Assembly: GCF_002198665.1 (NCBI RefSeq)
Contig: NZ_MWLM01000064.1
Coordinates: forward strand, 43,997 to 107,996
Direction: 5' to 3'
DNA: 64,000 nt
Source: Novosphingobium sp. B 225
GTDB taxonomy: Bacteria > Pseudomonadota > Alphaproteobacteria > Sphingomonadales > Sphingomonadaceae
Each line of letters begins with the position of its first letter. Position 1 is the first letter of the stretch. The notes under the pieces were generated by a model. The model was not told where the DNA came from. It saw only the letters and a program-made list of their open reading frames with translations, and made no database searches. Position numbers and translations under genes: made by a program. Positions 40,542 through 49,439 of this stretch are shown piece after piece.

Positions 40542-41084
40542 ATGAACAAGTTGATCGCAGCAGCCGCACTTGGCCTTGCAGCCGTTGCCGCCATGGCCGG
40601 GGCCGACGCGCCAAACGGAGCCGCCGCGCCTGCGCCGACGCTGACCTATGTCTTTTCGATCCGGGCTACGCTTGATCCGGCGGTCGAGGTCGGCCAGTCC
40701 GAAGGCGGGCGGCGGCGGTTTATCGCGGTGACTGGCGGAGAAGTCTATGGCCCGCGTCTGCGCGGCAAAGTGCTGGACGGCGGGGGCGATTGGCAGACCA
40801 TCCTGCCCGGCGGGCTGACCAAGGTGGAGGCCAAATACTTCGTCAAGACCGATCAGGGCGCGGTGATAGAAGTGACCAACCCGGGCCTGCGCACGGCCAG
40901 CGCCGAAGTGGTGGAACGCCTGGCCAAGGGGGAGGATGTCGATCCCTCGCTCTACTATTTCCGCACCACTCCGAACTTCCGCGTCGGCGCGCCCGAACTG
41001 GACTGGATGCAGCGCCACGCTTTCGTTGCGCGCGGCATCCGTCGGCCCGATCACGTGGTGATCGATTACTATATGGTGGAGTGA
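40542..41084 (+). CDS. DUF3237 family protein with signal peptide
   Basis: A 180-residue protein. Residues 1 to about 20 form a signal peptide (KLIAAAALGLAAVAAMAGAD). The mature part shows EGGRRRFIAVTGGEVYGPRL, RGKVLDGGGDWQTILPGG and a C-terminal RPDHVVIDYYMVE, matching the beta-barrel-like DUF3237 family. The family has no established reaction. It follows the aldehyde dehydrogenase by eleven bases with GAGGAGCCAG as ribosome-binding sequence, so the two form a small operon read from the palindrome region. Confidence 0.85.
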   Translation: MNKLIAAAALGLAAVAAMAGADAPNGAAAPAPTLTYVFSIRATLDPAVEVGQSEGGRRRFIAVTGGEVYGPRLRGKVLDGGGDWQTILPGGLTKVEAKYFVKTDQGAVIEVTNPGLRTASAEVVERLAKGEDVDPSLYYFRTTPNFRVGAPELDWMQRHAFVARGIRRPDHVVIDYYMVE

Positions 41085-41094
41085 GCGGCGGCGC

Positions 41095-43122
41095 TCAGGC
41101 CGCCACCGCCAGTTCGGTCGCCTGCTGGATCGCGCGCTTGGCATCCAGCTCGCTCGCTTCGAACGCTCCGCCGATCAGCTGCGCGGGCAGGCCCAGCGCG
41201 ACCAGATCGTCATAAAGCCCGCGCAGCGGTTCCTGCCCGGCGCAGACCACCACCGTGTCGACTTCCAGCAGCACCGGCTCCCCGCCGATCGTGCAGTGCA
41301 GCCCCGTGTCGTCGATCTTCACATAATCGACGCCTGAGACCATCTTCACCCCGCGCCGCTGCAGGGTCAGGCGGTGGGTCCAGCCGGTGGTCTTGCCCAG
41401 GCCCTGTCCAACCGGAGTGGCCTTGCGCTGCAGCAGCGTCACTTCGCGGCCATTGCTGGCCACTTGCGGCTCGATCCCGGTTACCCCGCCGCGCGGGTGG
41501 TTCTGGAAATCGACCCCCCATTCGCGCGCAAAGGTATCGATGTCGAGCGCGGCGCTGGTGCCCTGATGGGTGATCAGTTCAGCCACGTCGAACCCGATCC
41601 CGCCCGCGCCCATGATCGCGACCTTCTGCCCGACTTCGGCTTCGCCCCGGATCACATCGATATAACGCACGACTTTGGCGTGATCGATCCCGGGAATCGC
41701 AGGGGTGCGCGGCACGATGCCGGTGGCTACCACCACCTCGTCAAAGCCCATGTCCTTGAGCATCGCCGCATCGACCCGCGTGTTCAGCCGCAAGTCTACC
41801 CCGCGCAGTTCGATCATCCGCCCGAAATAGCGCAGCGTTTCGTAGAATTCCTCCTTGCCGGGGATCCGCTTGGCCAGGTTGAACTGCCCGCCGATCTCGC
41901 TCGCGGCGTCGAACAGCGTCACGGCATGGCCGCGCTCGGCGGCAATGGTGGCATAGGCGAGGCCAGCCGGACCCGCTCCCACCACTGCGATCCGCTTTGG
42001 CGCAGCAGCTGGCGCGATCACCACGTCCACCTCGCGGCAGGCGCGGGCATTGACCAGGCAGCTGGTCAGCTTGCCGGTAAACGTGTGGTCAAGGCAGGCC
42101 TGATTACAGGCGATGCAGGTATTGATCTCATCCTCGCGGCCCTCGCGCGCCTTGTTGACGAGATCGGGATCGGCCAGCATCGGCCGCGCCATCGATACGA
42201 TGTCGGCATCGCCGCGCGCCAACACGTCCTCGGCCACTTGCGGCATATTGATGCGGTTGCTGGTGATCACCGGGATCGACAACTCGCGCCGCAGCCGCCC
42301 GGTAACCCTGGCAAAGGCCGCGCGCGGGACCATGGTGGCGATCGTGGGGACAAAGCTTTCGTGCCAGCAGAAGTGCGTGGAAATCACGTCCACCCCCTCG
42401 GCCTGCAGTGCCTTGGCCAGGCTCACCACTTCGTCCCAGGCCATGCCGCCCTGCAGCATGTCCATCGCCGAAATGCGGAACACGAAGATGAAGTCCGCCC
42501 CCACAGCCGTGCGCACCGCGCGGACCACCTCGACCGGAAAGCGCATCCGGTTTTCCCACGATCCGCCCCAGCGGTCGCTGCGCTGGTTGGTCTTTTCGAC
42601 CAGGAAGGTGGAAATCAGATAGCCGGCCGAACCGATAATCTCGACCCCGTCATAGCCCGCCTGCTTGGCCAGGGCGGCGCAGTTGGCGAAAGCAGCGATC
42701 TGTTCGGCGATCCCTTCTTCGGTCAGCTCATTGGGCTGGAACCGCGCGATCCGTGACTTGACCGGGGAAGGCGCGACGCAGTCCGGCGTGCCCGCCAGCG
42801 ATCCGGTGTGGAGGATCTGCATGCAGATCTTCACATCGCTGGCGGCGGCATGGACCGCATCGGTCACTTGCCGGTGCACCGCGACATCGTCTGGCCCCAG
42901 CAGCTTGGCGCCCATGCCCGCCGTGGGGTGCGGGCCAATCCCGCCGGTGATGATCATCCCCACCCCGCCGCGGGCCCGCTCCGCGAAATAGGCCGCCATG
43001 CGCTCCCCGGCGTCGGGCAGGTCTTCCAGCCCGGTGTGCATCGAACCCATCAAGATACGGTTCTTGATCTGCGTATGCCCGACTTTCAGCGGTGAGAAGA
43101 CGTGCGGATAACGGGTGGTCAT
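41095..43122 (-). CDS. Old-yellow-enzyme/2,4-dienoyl-CoA-reductase-like flavo-FeS oxidoreductase (second copy)
   Basis: A 675-residue enzyme of the FadH/trimethylamine dehydrogenase architecture: FMN TIM barrel (GSMHTGLEDLPDAGERM, VEIIGSAGYLISTFLVEKT, RSDRWGGSWENRMRF), cysteine cluster C-x2-C-x3-C-x11-C (CIACNQACLDHTF), then FAD and NAD(P) folds (VVGAGPAGLAYATIAAERGH, IMGAGGIGFDVAELI). The cluster spacing is canonical, unlike the paralogue at 21731-23857. I chose the ATG at 43122 because longer frames run through the tRNA-Thr gene. It stands alone between the convergent DUF3237 gene and the tRNA. A reduced C=C substrate is expected. Confidence 0.88.
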   Translation of the reverse strand: MTTRYPHVFSPLKVGHTQIKNRILMGSMHTGLEDLPDAGERMAAYFAERARGGVGMIITGGIGPHPTAGMGAKLLGPDDVAVHRQVTDAVHAAASDVKICMQILHTGSLAGTPDCVAPSPVKSRIARFQPNELTEEGIAEQIAAFANCAALAKQAGYDGVEIIGSAGYLISTFLVEKTNQRSDRWGGSWENRMRFPVEVVRAVRTAVGADFIFVFRISAMDMLQGGMAWDEVVSLAKALQAEGVDVISTHFCWHESFVPTIATMVPRAAFARVTGRLRRELSIPVITSNRINMPQVAEDVLARGDADIVSMARPMLADPDLVNKAREGREDEINTCIACNQACLDHTFTGKLTSCLVNARACREVDVVIAPAAAPKRIAVVGAGPAGLAYATIAAERGHAVTLFDAASEIGGQFNLAKRIPGKEEFYETLRYFGRMIELRGVDLRLNTRVDAAMLKDMGFDEVVVATGIVPRTPAIPGIDHAKVVRYIDVIRGEAEVGQKVAIMGAGGIGFDVAELITHQGTSAALDIDTFAREWGVDFQNHPRGGVTGIEPQVASNGREVTLLQRKATPVGQGLGKTTGWTHRLTLQRRGVKMVSGVDYVKIDDTGLHCTIGGEPVLLEVDTVVVCAGQEPLRGLYDDLVALGLPAQLIGGAFEASELDAKRAIQQATELAVAA

Positions 43123-43175
43123 GGCAGGTGGAATCCTCATCCGGGGCGCCCTGTTATGCAGGTGCGCTGCAGGAC

Positions 43176-43251
<76 letters not shown>

Positions 43252-43275
43252 CCCGTCGTGCAGCGTCCCTTTGCT

Positions 43276-44154
43276 TCACTGCGCGCCAAAGGTCCAGCCC
43301 TCCGTTTGCGCAATTTCGCGGGTCAGGGCGGGCGGGTTCCACAGCGCCAGATCATGCGCCGCGCCGCGCAGCCAGGCGGCGGTGAGCAAGGCATCGCTGG
43401 CGTGATCGGCAATCGGGCCGCTGCCGGGGACCAACGGCGCGCCCAGCACCTGCAATGCGGCGTTGAGTTCATCATAGCTGCGCATCTTGCTTTTGTTGGC
43501 CGACCGTCCGGCGGCCATGGCAGCCAGCGTAGTGTAGATTTCGACCACCACCGCGCCGCTTTGGGGCAAAGGATCGACCGGCCAGACCGGCAAGTGGCCC
43601 GCCAGCCGGTGCAGCACCCGCATCCCGGTCAGGCTCGATTTGCCGACTTGCGCCGCGCCGACCAGATTGAAATTTGAGTACGGCTTGCACCCCATGGCTT
43701 CCTGCGCGCGCTCGGTCACCCGCAGCCGCCCGCGCCCGCCGCCAAAATGTTCCCCCTCGCGCCCGCCATGACGGCGGAAATGGCGCGCGGCTTCGGCATG
43801 GTCGACAAAGCTGGTTGCAGCAAGGTGCGGATCAAGTTCGCACAGAGCATCGATCTTGGCCCACAAGTCCCTGGCATTGGCCGGACTTTCGCTCCACCCG
43901 GGGAAGAACGCACCGCAATCTGCAAAAGCGAGCGAGATGCCCATATCGAACCCGACCAGCGTATCGGCGGGCAGTTCCTCCAGCAGCCAATCGAGCACTT
44001 CGCGGCGCGACCAGCGATGGCCGGGGCGGACCAGTTGCGGCGCTGCCCCATCCTGACTGCATAGCGCCACCGCGATTCCCCGATGCCGCTCCCCCGCCGC
44101 GCCGGACCAGTCAATGGCAGCGAAATGCTGAAAGCGCGTCACGCCTTGGGGCAT
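43276..44154 (-). CDS. Conserved hypothetical protein (RNase-H-like/DUF429-type fold suspected)
   Basis: A protein of about 292 residues. It opens with FAAIDWSGA and has GFDMGISLAF about residue 65, an acidic-residue pattern seen in predicted RNase-H-like proteins of the DUF429 sort. Later parts include GCKPYSNFNLVGAAQVGKSS, AVVVEIYTTLAAMAAGRSAN and DHASDALLTAAWLRGAAHD, which suggest a second acidic pair. I do not assign a reaction. The start is uncertain (ATG 44154 or GTG 44142); either overlaps or abuts the upstream lipoprotein gene. It ends 24 bases from the tRNA. Confidence 0.65.
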   Translation of the reverse strand: MPQGVTRFQHFAAIDWSGAAGERHRGIAVALCSQDGAAPQLVRPGHRWSRREVLDWLLEELPADTLVGFDMGISLAFADCGAFFPGWSESPANARDLWAKIDALCELDPHLAATSFVDHAEAARHFRRHGGREGEHFGGGRGRLRVTERAQEAMGCKPYSNFNLVGAAQVGKSSLTGMRVLHRLAGHLPVWPVDPLPQSGAVVVEIYTTLAAMAAGRSANKSKMRSYDELNAALQVLGAPLVPGSGPIADHASDALLTAAWLRGAAHDLALWNPPALTREIAQTEGWTFGAQ

Positions 44155-44909
44155 GATCCGGGCTGCAGCTTCCAGCCTTTGGCGGCAGCGGCGTACCACG
44201 GATCGCGCGCGGCCCTGGCCAGCCGGCCTGCATCAGATGGCATGCGCTCGCTCGGCACCAGCGATATTGCCACGCAGCTATCGCCCTGCCAGCCATCAAC
44301 GCGCCAGTCACCCGATGGCAGACCATCGGACTGGGCGCTCAATTCCTGTGTCGCACCTGCCGTCACTTCCCACACGCCAAAGGCATTGAGCCCGCCAAAA
44401 CCCGATTCGCTCAGGTCGATCGCAGCGAAATGCTGGCGCGATGCGGACCAGACCGGCGTGTCGCCAGTTTCGAACGACGCGCCTTTGCCCGCCCGGTCAA
44501 ATACGATGAAACCAAAGGCTTCGTATCCGTTCCAACCGAACGAGAGGAAGCGCTGGTCTTTGCTCAGAGTGGGGGTGCCGATCGCTTCCATCCAGCGCAC
44601 GTCGATGCAGCCGGTCCCTCCGCCCAAGGTGGTGACGGCGAACTGGTTCATGTCTGCCGCCACCAGTTCAGCCAGGGCCTTGGGCACAGCCAGCGGAGCC
44701 TTGCGTTCCAGCAGGCCGTTTTCATCGTCGCGGACCAATTTGGGGCAGGCGCTCAGTTCGTGGCGTGCGGGTTTGGCCGGGGCGGCAGTAGGTGATGATG
44801 CGGCCACTGGTGCGGTCGCCACTGCTGCACCGCTTGCTTCGGCAGCAGGTTCGCCCGCGCTGCCACACGCAGCCAGCAGCATTGGCAAAGTCACCAACAG
44901 GCTTCGCAT
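44139..44909 (-). CDS. Putative lipoprotein of unknown function
   Basis: A 256-residue protein with a lipoprotein signal peptide: a short hydrophobic stretch (LLVTLPMLLAAC) with the lipobox LAAC near residue 17, followed by an Ala/Pro-rich linker. The rest shows DENGLLERKAPLAVPKALAE, GGGTGCIDVRWMEA and a C-terminal WKLQPGSCPKA; no family is recognised. GGAGAGGA lies 6-8 bases before the ATG at 44909, better spaced than for the ATG at 44915, which overlaps the rarA stop. It is therefore read with rarA and probably anchored in the outer membrane or periplasm. Confidence 0.68.
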   Translation of the reverse strand: MRSLLVTLPMLLAACGSAGEPAAEASGAAVATAPVAASSPTAAPAKPARHELSACPKLVRDDENGLLERKAPLAVPKALAELVAADMNQFAVTTLGGGTGCIDVRWMEAIGTPTLSKDQRFLSFGWNGYEAFGFIVFDRAGKGASFETGDTPVWSASRQHFAAIDLSESGFGGLNAFGVWEVTAGATQELSAQSDGLPSGDWRVDGWQGDSCVAISLVPSERMPSDAGRLARAARDPWYAAAAKGWKLQPGSCPKA

Positions 44910-44911
44910 CG

Positions 44912-46237
44912 TCATTCCTCTCCGCGCCGTTCCCGCCGCTTTTTGTCCCACCATTCCAGCCGCTTCAGCACCTCGCGCTCAAACCCGCGTTCGACTGGTT
45001 GGTAATAGCTTTGCGGCTCCATCCCGTCGGGCCAGTAATTCGCGCCGGAAAAACCGTCCTCGGCCTCGTGGTCATAGGCATAGTCCTTGCCGTAACCGAT
45101 GTCCTTCATCAGCTTGGTTGGCGCGTTGAGGATATTGGCGGGCGGGGCCAGGCTGCCGGTTTCGCGGGCGCTTTTCCATGCCGCCTTCTGCGCTGCATAG
45201 GCCGCGTTCGATTTGGGGGCGGTGGCAAGGTAGAGGCAGGCCTGAACGATCGCCAGTTCGCCTTCGGGACTGCCCAGGAACTGATAGGCGTCCTTGGCGG
45301 CAAGGCACTGCACCAGCGCTTGCGGATCAGCCAGGCCGATGTCCTCGCTGGCGAAGCGTACCAGCCGCCGCAGGACATAAAGCGGCTCTTCCCCCGCTGT
45401 CAGCATCCGCGCCATGTAATAGAGCGCGGCCTGCGGATCGGAGCCGCGCAGCGCTTTGTGCAGCGCGGAAATCAGGTTGTAATGCCCGTCGCGGTCCTTG
45501 TCATAGACGGCCACCCGGCGCTGCAGAAATTTGCCCAGCCCCGCCGGGTCAAGCGGTTCCGGGATTTGCGCATTGTAGAGCGTTTCGGCCTGATTGAGCA
45601 GGAATCGCCCGTCGCCGTCCGCGCTGGCCACCAGCGCAGCGCGGGCATCGGCGGTCAGGGGAAGGGGGCCTGCCAGCTCCTCCGCCCGGGTCAGCAGGGT
45701 ATCGAGTGCCGTTTCGTCAAGCCGGTTCAGGATCAGCACCGCCGCCCGGCTGAGTAAGGCGGCGTTGAGCGCGAAGCTGGGGTTCTCGGTCGTCGCGCCG
45801 ACCAGCGTGACCGTGCCGCGTTCGACGAACGGCAGGAACCCGTCCTGCTGGGCGCGGTTGAAGCGGTGAATTTCGTCCACGAACAACAAGGTGCGTTGCC
45901 CGGCCTTGGCCGCCAGCTCAGCCTCGGCAAAGGCTTTCTTGAGGTCGGCCACGCCCGAAAACACCGCGCTGACCGCGATGAACCGCATCCCCACCGCATC
46001 GGCCAGCAGCCGGGCAATGCTGGTCTTGCCGGTGCCGGGCGGGCCCCACAGGATCATGCTCGACAGTTTGCCTGCCGCCACCATCCGCCCGATCGCGCCT
46101 TCGGGTCCGGTCAGGTGATCCTGTCCGATCACTTCGCCCAGTTGCAATGGCCGCAGCCGGTCAGCCAGCGGCGCATCGGCGCGCGCGGCTTCGGTCGCGG
46201 GGGAGGGGACAGAATCGGCCGGAAACAGGTCGGACAT
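44912..46237 (-). CDS. rarA: Replication-associated recombination protein A (AAA ATPase)
   Basis: A 441-residue RarA/MgsA/WRNIP1 family ATPase that acts at stalled replication forks. Domains in order: a leader, Walker A in WGPPGTGKTSIARLL (about 49-57), Walker B VDEIHRFN, sensor 1 GATTENPSF, an arginine finger region SRAAVLILNRL, and the C-terminal helical and tetramerisation parts (YYMARMLTAGEEPLYVLRRL, YKYD-like KDYAYDHEAEDGFSGANYWP). Length is normal for the family. The lipoprotein gene follows with overlapping codons. A 99-bp gap separates it from the divergent padR gene. Confidence 0.95.
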   Translation of the reverse strand: MSDLFPADSVPSPATEAARADAPLADRLRPLQLGEVIGQDHLTGPEGAIGRMVAAGKLSSMILWGPPGTGKTSIARLLADAVGMRFIAVSAVFSGVADLKKAFAEAELAAKAGQRTLLFVDEIHRFNRAQQDGFLPFVERGTVTLVGATTENPSFALNAALLSRAAVLILNRLDETALDTLLTRAEELAGPLPLTADARAALVASADGDGRFLLNQAETLYNAQIPEPLDPAGLGKFLQRRVAVYDKDRDGHYNLISALHKALRGSDPQAALYYMARMLTAGEEPLYVLRRLVRFASEDIGLADPQALVQCLAAKDAYQFLGSPEGELAIVQACLYLATAPKSNAAYAAQKAAWKSARETGSLAPPANILNAPTKLMKDIGYGKDYAYDHEAEDGFSGANYWPDGMEPQSYYQPVERGFEREVLKRLEWWDKKRRERRGEE

Positions 46238-46297
46238 CGGCTGCGTGTCTAAGCTGTCTGGCGGAAAAATGCACAGGGGGCTTGAAAAGTTCGATCA

Positions 46298-46309
46298 AAG
46301 ATATATCTT
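46298..46309. promoter_or_regulatory. Perfect palindrome AAGATATATCTT before padR
   Basis: A 12-bp perfect palindrome, AT-rich within GC-rich DNA, lies 27 bases before the chosen padR start and 60 bases before rarA. PadR repressors usually bind such sites near their own promoter, so autoregulation is likely. The same site could affect rarA, which is read in the other direction. Confidence 0.65.
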
Positions 46310-46336
46310 AGAGACATCATGAAAGGACAAAGACAC

Positions 46337-46954
46337 ATGAAAATGCACGGATGCGGCCGCGAAGGCCGCTTTGGTCGCGGGCGGGGCGGGATGCCGCTGG
46401 TCGCGATGATGTTTGGCGGACGGCATGGCCGGGGCCGGGGCTTTGACGGCCCGTTCGGTGAAGACTTTGGCGGCCGGCGCGGACCGCGCGGGCGCAGCCG
46501 GGTGTTCGGATCGGGCGAACTGCGGCTGGTGCTGCTGGCCCTGATCGCCGAGCAGCCGCGCCACGGCTATGAACTGATCAAGGGGATCGAGGAACTGACC
46601 GGCGGCAACTATGCGCCCAGCCCGGGGGTGGTCTATCCCACGCTCAGCCTGCTGACCGACGAAGGCATGGTCGAGGAAGCGCCCGGCGAAGGCAGCCGCA
46701 AGGCCTATGCCGCAACCGATGTGGGCCGCAAGGAACTGGATGAGCGGATTGACGAATTCAAGGCGCTGGTCGAGCGGCTGAAAGGCATGGCCGACCGCGA
46801 GGATCGCCACGGCTCCCCCCCGATCCGCCGTGCGCTGGGCAATCTGGCCGCTGCGGTGCGCAACCGCGCGATGGAGGGCGAATTTGACCGCGAGACCATG
46901 CACCAGATCGCCGAGATCCTCGACGAGGCGGCCCGCAAGGTTGAACGACTGTGA
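46337..46954 (+). CDS. PadR family transcriptional regulator
   Basis: A 205-residue PadR protein. The first 50 residues or so are Gly/Arg-rich (GREGRFGRGRGG, GRHGRGRGF, RGPRGRSR). The winged helix begins at ELRLVLLALIAEQPRHGYEL and contains GNYAPSPGVVYPTLSLLTDE, the PadR signature; a C-terminal coiled-coil-like helix follows (ERIDEFKALVERLKGM). ATG at 46337 has AAAGGA nine bases upstream, whereas the ATG at 46319 has none. It overlaps the DUF2218 gene downstream (GTGA), so it probably regulates it. Confidence 0.9.
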   Translation: MKMHGCGREGRFGRGRGGMPLVAMMFGGRHGRGRGFDGPFGEDFGGRRGPRGRSRVFGSGELRLVLLALIAEQPRHGYELIKGIEELTGGNYAPSPGVVYPTLSLLTDEGMVEEAPGEGSRKAYAATDVGRKELDERIDEFKALVERLKGMADREDRHGSPPIRRALGNLAAAVRNRAMEGEFDRETMHQIAEILDEAARKVERL

Positions 46955-47268
46955 GTGCGGTGGCATCGGAAGGGCGGCTCGCCACCGCCCACGGCTCTAA
47001 GTACCTGCAGCAGCTCTGCAAGCACTGGTCACACAACCTCGCGGTCGAATTTGACGCCCAGCAGGGCAAAGTCACTTTCCCTCGTGATGCGCGTGGCAGC
47101 AGCTGGGCGGGGGACGCGGTGGTGACTTTCACTGCCGAGCCCGCCGCGCTGCTATGCCGAATTGACGCCAGCGAGCCGGGCCAGCTGGAAGGGCTGAAAG
47201 GCGCATTGGTCCGCCACCTGGATCGCTTCGCCTTCCGCGAGGCTCCCGTGGCGATCGACTGGGCCTGA
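46951..47268 (+). CDS. DUF2218 family protein
   Basis: A 105-residue protein. It contains EGRLATAHGSKYLQQLCKHW and HNLAVEFDAQQGKVTFPRD, then DASEPGQLEGLKGALVRHLD, the compact alpha/beta layout of the DUF2218 family, often found beside PadR regulators and siderophore-related genes. The start is GTG at 46951, overlapping the padR stop by four bases. The reaction is unknown. Confidence 0.82.
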   Translation: MSAVASEGRLATAHGSKYLQQLCKHWSHNLAVEFDAQQGKVTFPRDARGSSWAGDAVVTFTAEPAALLCRIDASEPGQLEGLKGALVRHLDRFAFREAPVAIDWA

Positions 47269-47342
47269 ACCCGCAATTTGGTCTCTGCCCATATCCGTGT
47301 TAACCCTACGGCATCCACCGGATAACAAGGGGAGTTGGGAGC

Positions 47343-47759
47343 ATGGAAGGACAGACTGGCAGGGCTGTGCCCGGCAGTTATTGGGTTGTCGCGGTTCTGG
47401 GCATGCTGTGGAACAGCTTTGGTGCCTATCTCTATACGATGGCCAATCTGGGTGACACTTCCGTCACGGCAGGCGCGCCGCCGGAAATGCTGGCCTATTT
47501 GGCTGCCATGCCGGTCTGGGCGCATGCGGGCTGGGCCTTTGGTATCTGGGGTTCGTTCGCGGGATCGGTGCTGATGCTGCTGCGCAAGCGCCACGCGGTG
47601 ACCGCTTTCCTGATTTCGATCCTGGGCGCGCTGGTCAGCTATGCGGCGCAGGCGATGGCGGGGGTCCTGACCCCGGCAGAACCGGTCATGATCCTGGTCG
47701 TGATCCTGTTCCTGTGGTGGTACAGCCGCCGCGCTGCTTCCCAGGGTCTGCTGCGCTAG
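47343..47759 (+). CDS. Small four-helix membrane protein
   Basis: A 138-residue protein with four predicted membrane helices: VVAVLGMLWNSFGAYLY, the second around WAFGIWGSFAGSVLMLL, then AFLISILGALVSYAAQAM and PVMILVVILFLWWY. AAGGGGAG is upstream of the ATG. No catalytic motif was recognised. It is read in the same direction as padR and DUF2218 but after a 74-bp gap, and its stop lies one base from that of the convergent glycosyltransferase. Confidence 0.75.
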   Translation: MEGQTGRAVPGSYWVVAVLGMLWNSFGAYLYTMANLGDTSVTAGAPPEMLAYLAAMPVWAHAGWAFGIWGSFAGSVLMLLRKRHAVTAFLISILGALVSYAAQAMAGVLTPAEPVMILVVILFLWWYSRRAASQGLLR

Positions 47760-47760
47760 T

Positions 47761-48921
47761 TCAGCGTTTCGTCGCCGCTGCCTTTTGCCGGATCAGCCGG
47801 AGATAGGTATCGGCGACGACCTGGTTGATCTGGTCCCAGCTGAAATCGCGGGCGCGCAGTTCGCCCGCTGCGCCGTGCCGGGCGCGCAAGTCGGCATCGT
47901 CGATATAGCCGCGCAGCGCCTCGGCAAATTGCCGCACCGCGCCGGGGGTGATCAGCCGTCCGGACTTGCCATTGCCGACCAGGTTCTGGCTCCCCGTAGC
48001 CGCCGCCGCAACCACCGGCAGGCCGCTCGCCATGGCTTCAAGGCTGACATTGCCGAAGGTTTCGGTGGTCGATGGAAAGAACAATACGTCCATCGAGGCG
48101 ACCGCCTTGCCCAGATCCTTGCCCGCCATGAACCCGGCGAACACCGCCTCGGGCAGCCGCGCTTCCAGCCAGGGCCGGGCCGGGCCATCGCCCACGATCA
48201 GCACCCGAAACCGGGCATTGCGGCGGCGCAATTCGTCGATCGTGTCGGAGAACACGTCGAGCCCCTTTTCCATCACCAGCCGGCTGTGAAAGCCAACCAC
48301 GACATCGTCATCCTGCAGCCCCATGCTGCGGCGCCATTCCATGCTGCGGAGGGAAGGATCGAACAGTTCGCGGTCCACCCCGCGTGACCAGATGTCGATA
48401 TCATAGTTCATCCGCTGCTCGCGCAGCACCTGGGCCATGCTCTCGCTTGGCACCACCAGCGCGTCACACCGGCGGTAGAAGCGGCGCAATATCGCTACCA
48501 TCACCGGTTCGAACCAGGCCAGGTTGTAGTAGCGAAAGTAGGTTTCGAACCGGGTGTGGACCGATGACAACGCCGGCAGCCCCCGCCGCCGCGCCCAGGT
48601 AACCGCGCGATGCGAAGCGATGTCGGGCGAGGCGACATGAACCACATTGGGCTGAAACGCCGCCAGATCGCGCCGCACCCGGGGGCTGAGCGCGAAGGGA
48701 AAGCGGTATTCCGGCCGGCCCGGGATCGCAAAGCTTGGCATGCTGATCAGTTCGCCCTGCGGCTCAAACGCGGGTTCGTCCACGGTCGGGGAATAGACCC
48801 TGACCTGCGCGCCCTGGCGCAACAGGTATTCGACCAGCCGGTTAAGCGCCTGATTCGCCCCGTCGCGGACGTAATTGTAATTGCCGCTGAAGAGCGCAAT
48901 GCGAAGGTCGCTGGTCTGCAT
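47761..48921 (-). CDS. GT4-family glycosyltransferase
   Basis: A 386-residue GT-B glycosyltransferase. The N-terminal acceptor half has IALFSGNYNYVRDGANQALN and VVHVASPDIASHRAVTWARR; the C-terminal donor half has GFHSRLVMEKGLDVFSDTID, VLIVGDGPARPWLEARL and the Glu-x7-Glu motif in TTETFGNVSLEAMASGLPVV. It resembles mannosyltransferases acting on membrane lipids (MgtA/PimB-like), so a glycolipid role is likely. Its upstream region (48922-49013) contains a stem-loop. Not a steroid gene by context. Confidence 0.88.
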   Translation of the reverse strand: MQTSDLRIALFSGNYNYVRDGANQALNRLVEYLLRQGAQVRVYSPTVDEPAFEPQGELISMPSFAIPGRPEYRFPFALSPRVRRDLAAFQPNVVHVASPDIASHRAVTWARRRGLPALSSVHTRFETYFRYYNLAWFEPVMVAILRRFYRRCDALVVPSESMAQVLREQRMNYDIDIWSRGVDRELFDPSLRSMEWRRSMGLQDDDVVVGFHSRLVMEKGLDVFSDTIDELRRRNARFRVLIVGDGPARPWLEARLPEAVFAGFMAGKDLGKAVASMDVLFFPSTTETFGNVSLEAMASGLPVVAAAATGSQNLVGNGKSGRLITPGAVRQFAEALRGYIDDADLRARHGAAGELRARDFSWDQINQVVADTYLRLIRQKAAATKR

Positions 48922-48958
48922 CCGCCGTGCCCTAGCCGATCCTGGCCCGACAGGCCAG

Positions 48959-48986
48959 ACGCCCGGAGCATTGCTGCCCCGGGCGT
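48959..48986. terminator. Stem-loop between glycine-zipper and glycosyltransferase genes
   Basis: ACGCCCGG and CCGGGCGT (48959-48966 and 48979-48986) form an eight-base stem with a 12-base loop, 28 bases after the end of the glycine-zipper gene read leftward. It has no U-run, so it is a weak terminator candidate or an attenuator. It may serve to separate that gene from the glycosyltransferase. Confidence 0.45.
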
Positions 48987-49013
48987 CCTTCGGGAGAGGC
49001 CGGAAACCCCGGA

Positions 49014-49439
49014 TCAGTAACCGTAGTAACCGCGGTCTTCATGGCGGCGGCGGCGCCCTTCGTAATAGCCGCGACCGCCATTGTTGTAGTTGCCGTTCTG
49101 GGCGTAGTACCCGCCATCGTTGCTGTAATAGCCGCCCTGCTGCGGATAGCCGTTGTAATACCCGCCGCCGTTCTGGGCACCTTCGTAACGCTGGTTGTAG
49201 CAACGGCGTTCGTCATAGCGGTCACCGTCGCAGCGGTTGTGCTTGTTCTTGCCACCCGAGGCGATCAGCGCGCCGATGGCGAGGCCGATGATCCCGCCAA
49301 CCACGGCGGCTCCGGCAGTGTCACCATCACCGCCACGGCGATAGCGGCCGTCATTGGCCATGGCCGGGGTGGCGCTGGCCAGCGCGGTGGCGATCAGGGC
49401 AGTGCCGAGCATGGTCTTCTTGAGGCTGAGGATGCGCAT
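49014..49439 (-). CDS. Small secreted glycine-zipper protein with Tyr/Gly-rich tail
   Basis: A 141-residue protein. A signal peptide spans about residues 1-28 (TMLGTALIATALASATPAMA). A hydrophobic glycine-zipper stretch follows (GAAVVGGIIGLAIGALIASG, about 42-61). The tail is rich in Gly, Tyr, Asn and Arg with repeats such as GGYYNGYPQQGGYYSNDGGY. Such proteins sit in the outer membrane or periplasm of many alphaproteobacteria; the role is not known. The ATG at 49439 starts the signal peptide; the longer open frame upstream is not convincing. Confidence 0.78.
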   Translation of the reverse strand: MRILSLKKTMLGTALIATALASATPAMANDGRYRRGGDGDTAGAAVVGGIIGLAIGALIASGGKNKHNRCDGDRYDERRCYNQRYEGAQNGGGYYNGYPQQGGYYSNDGGYYAQNGNYNNGGRGYYEGRRRRHEDRGYYGY

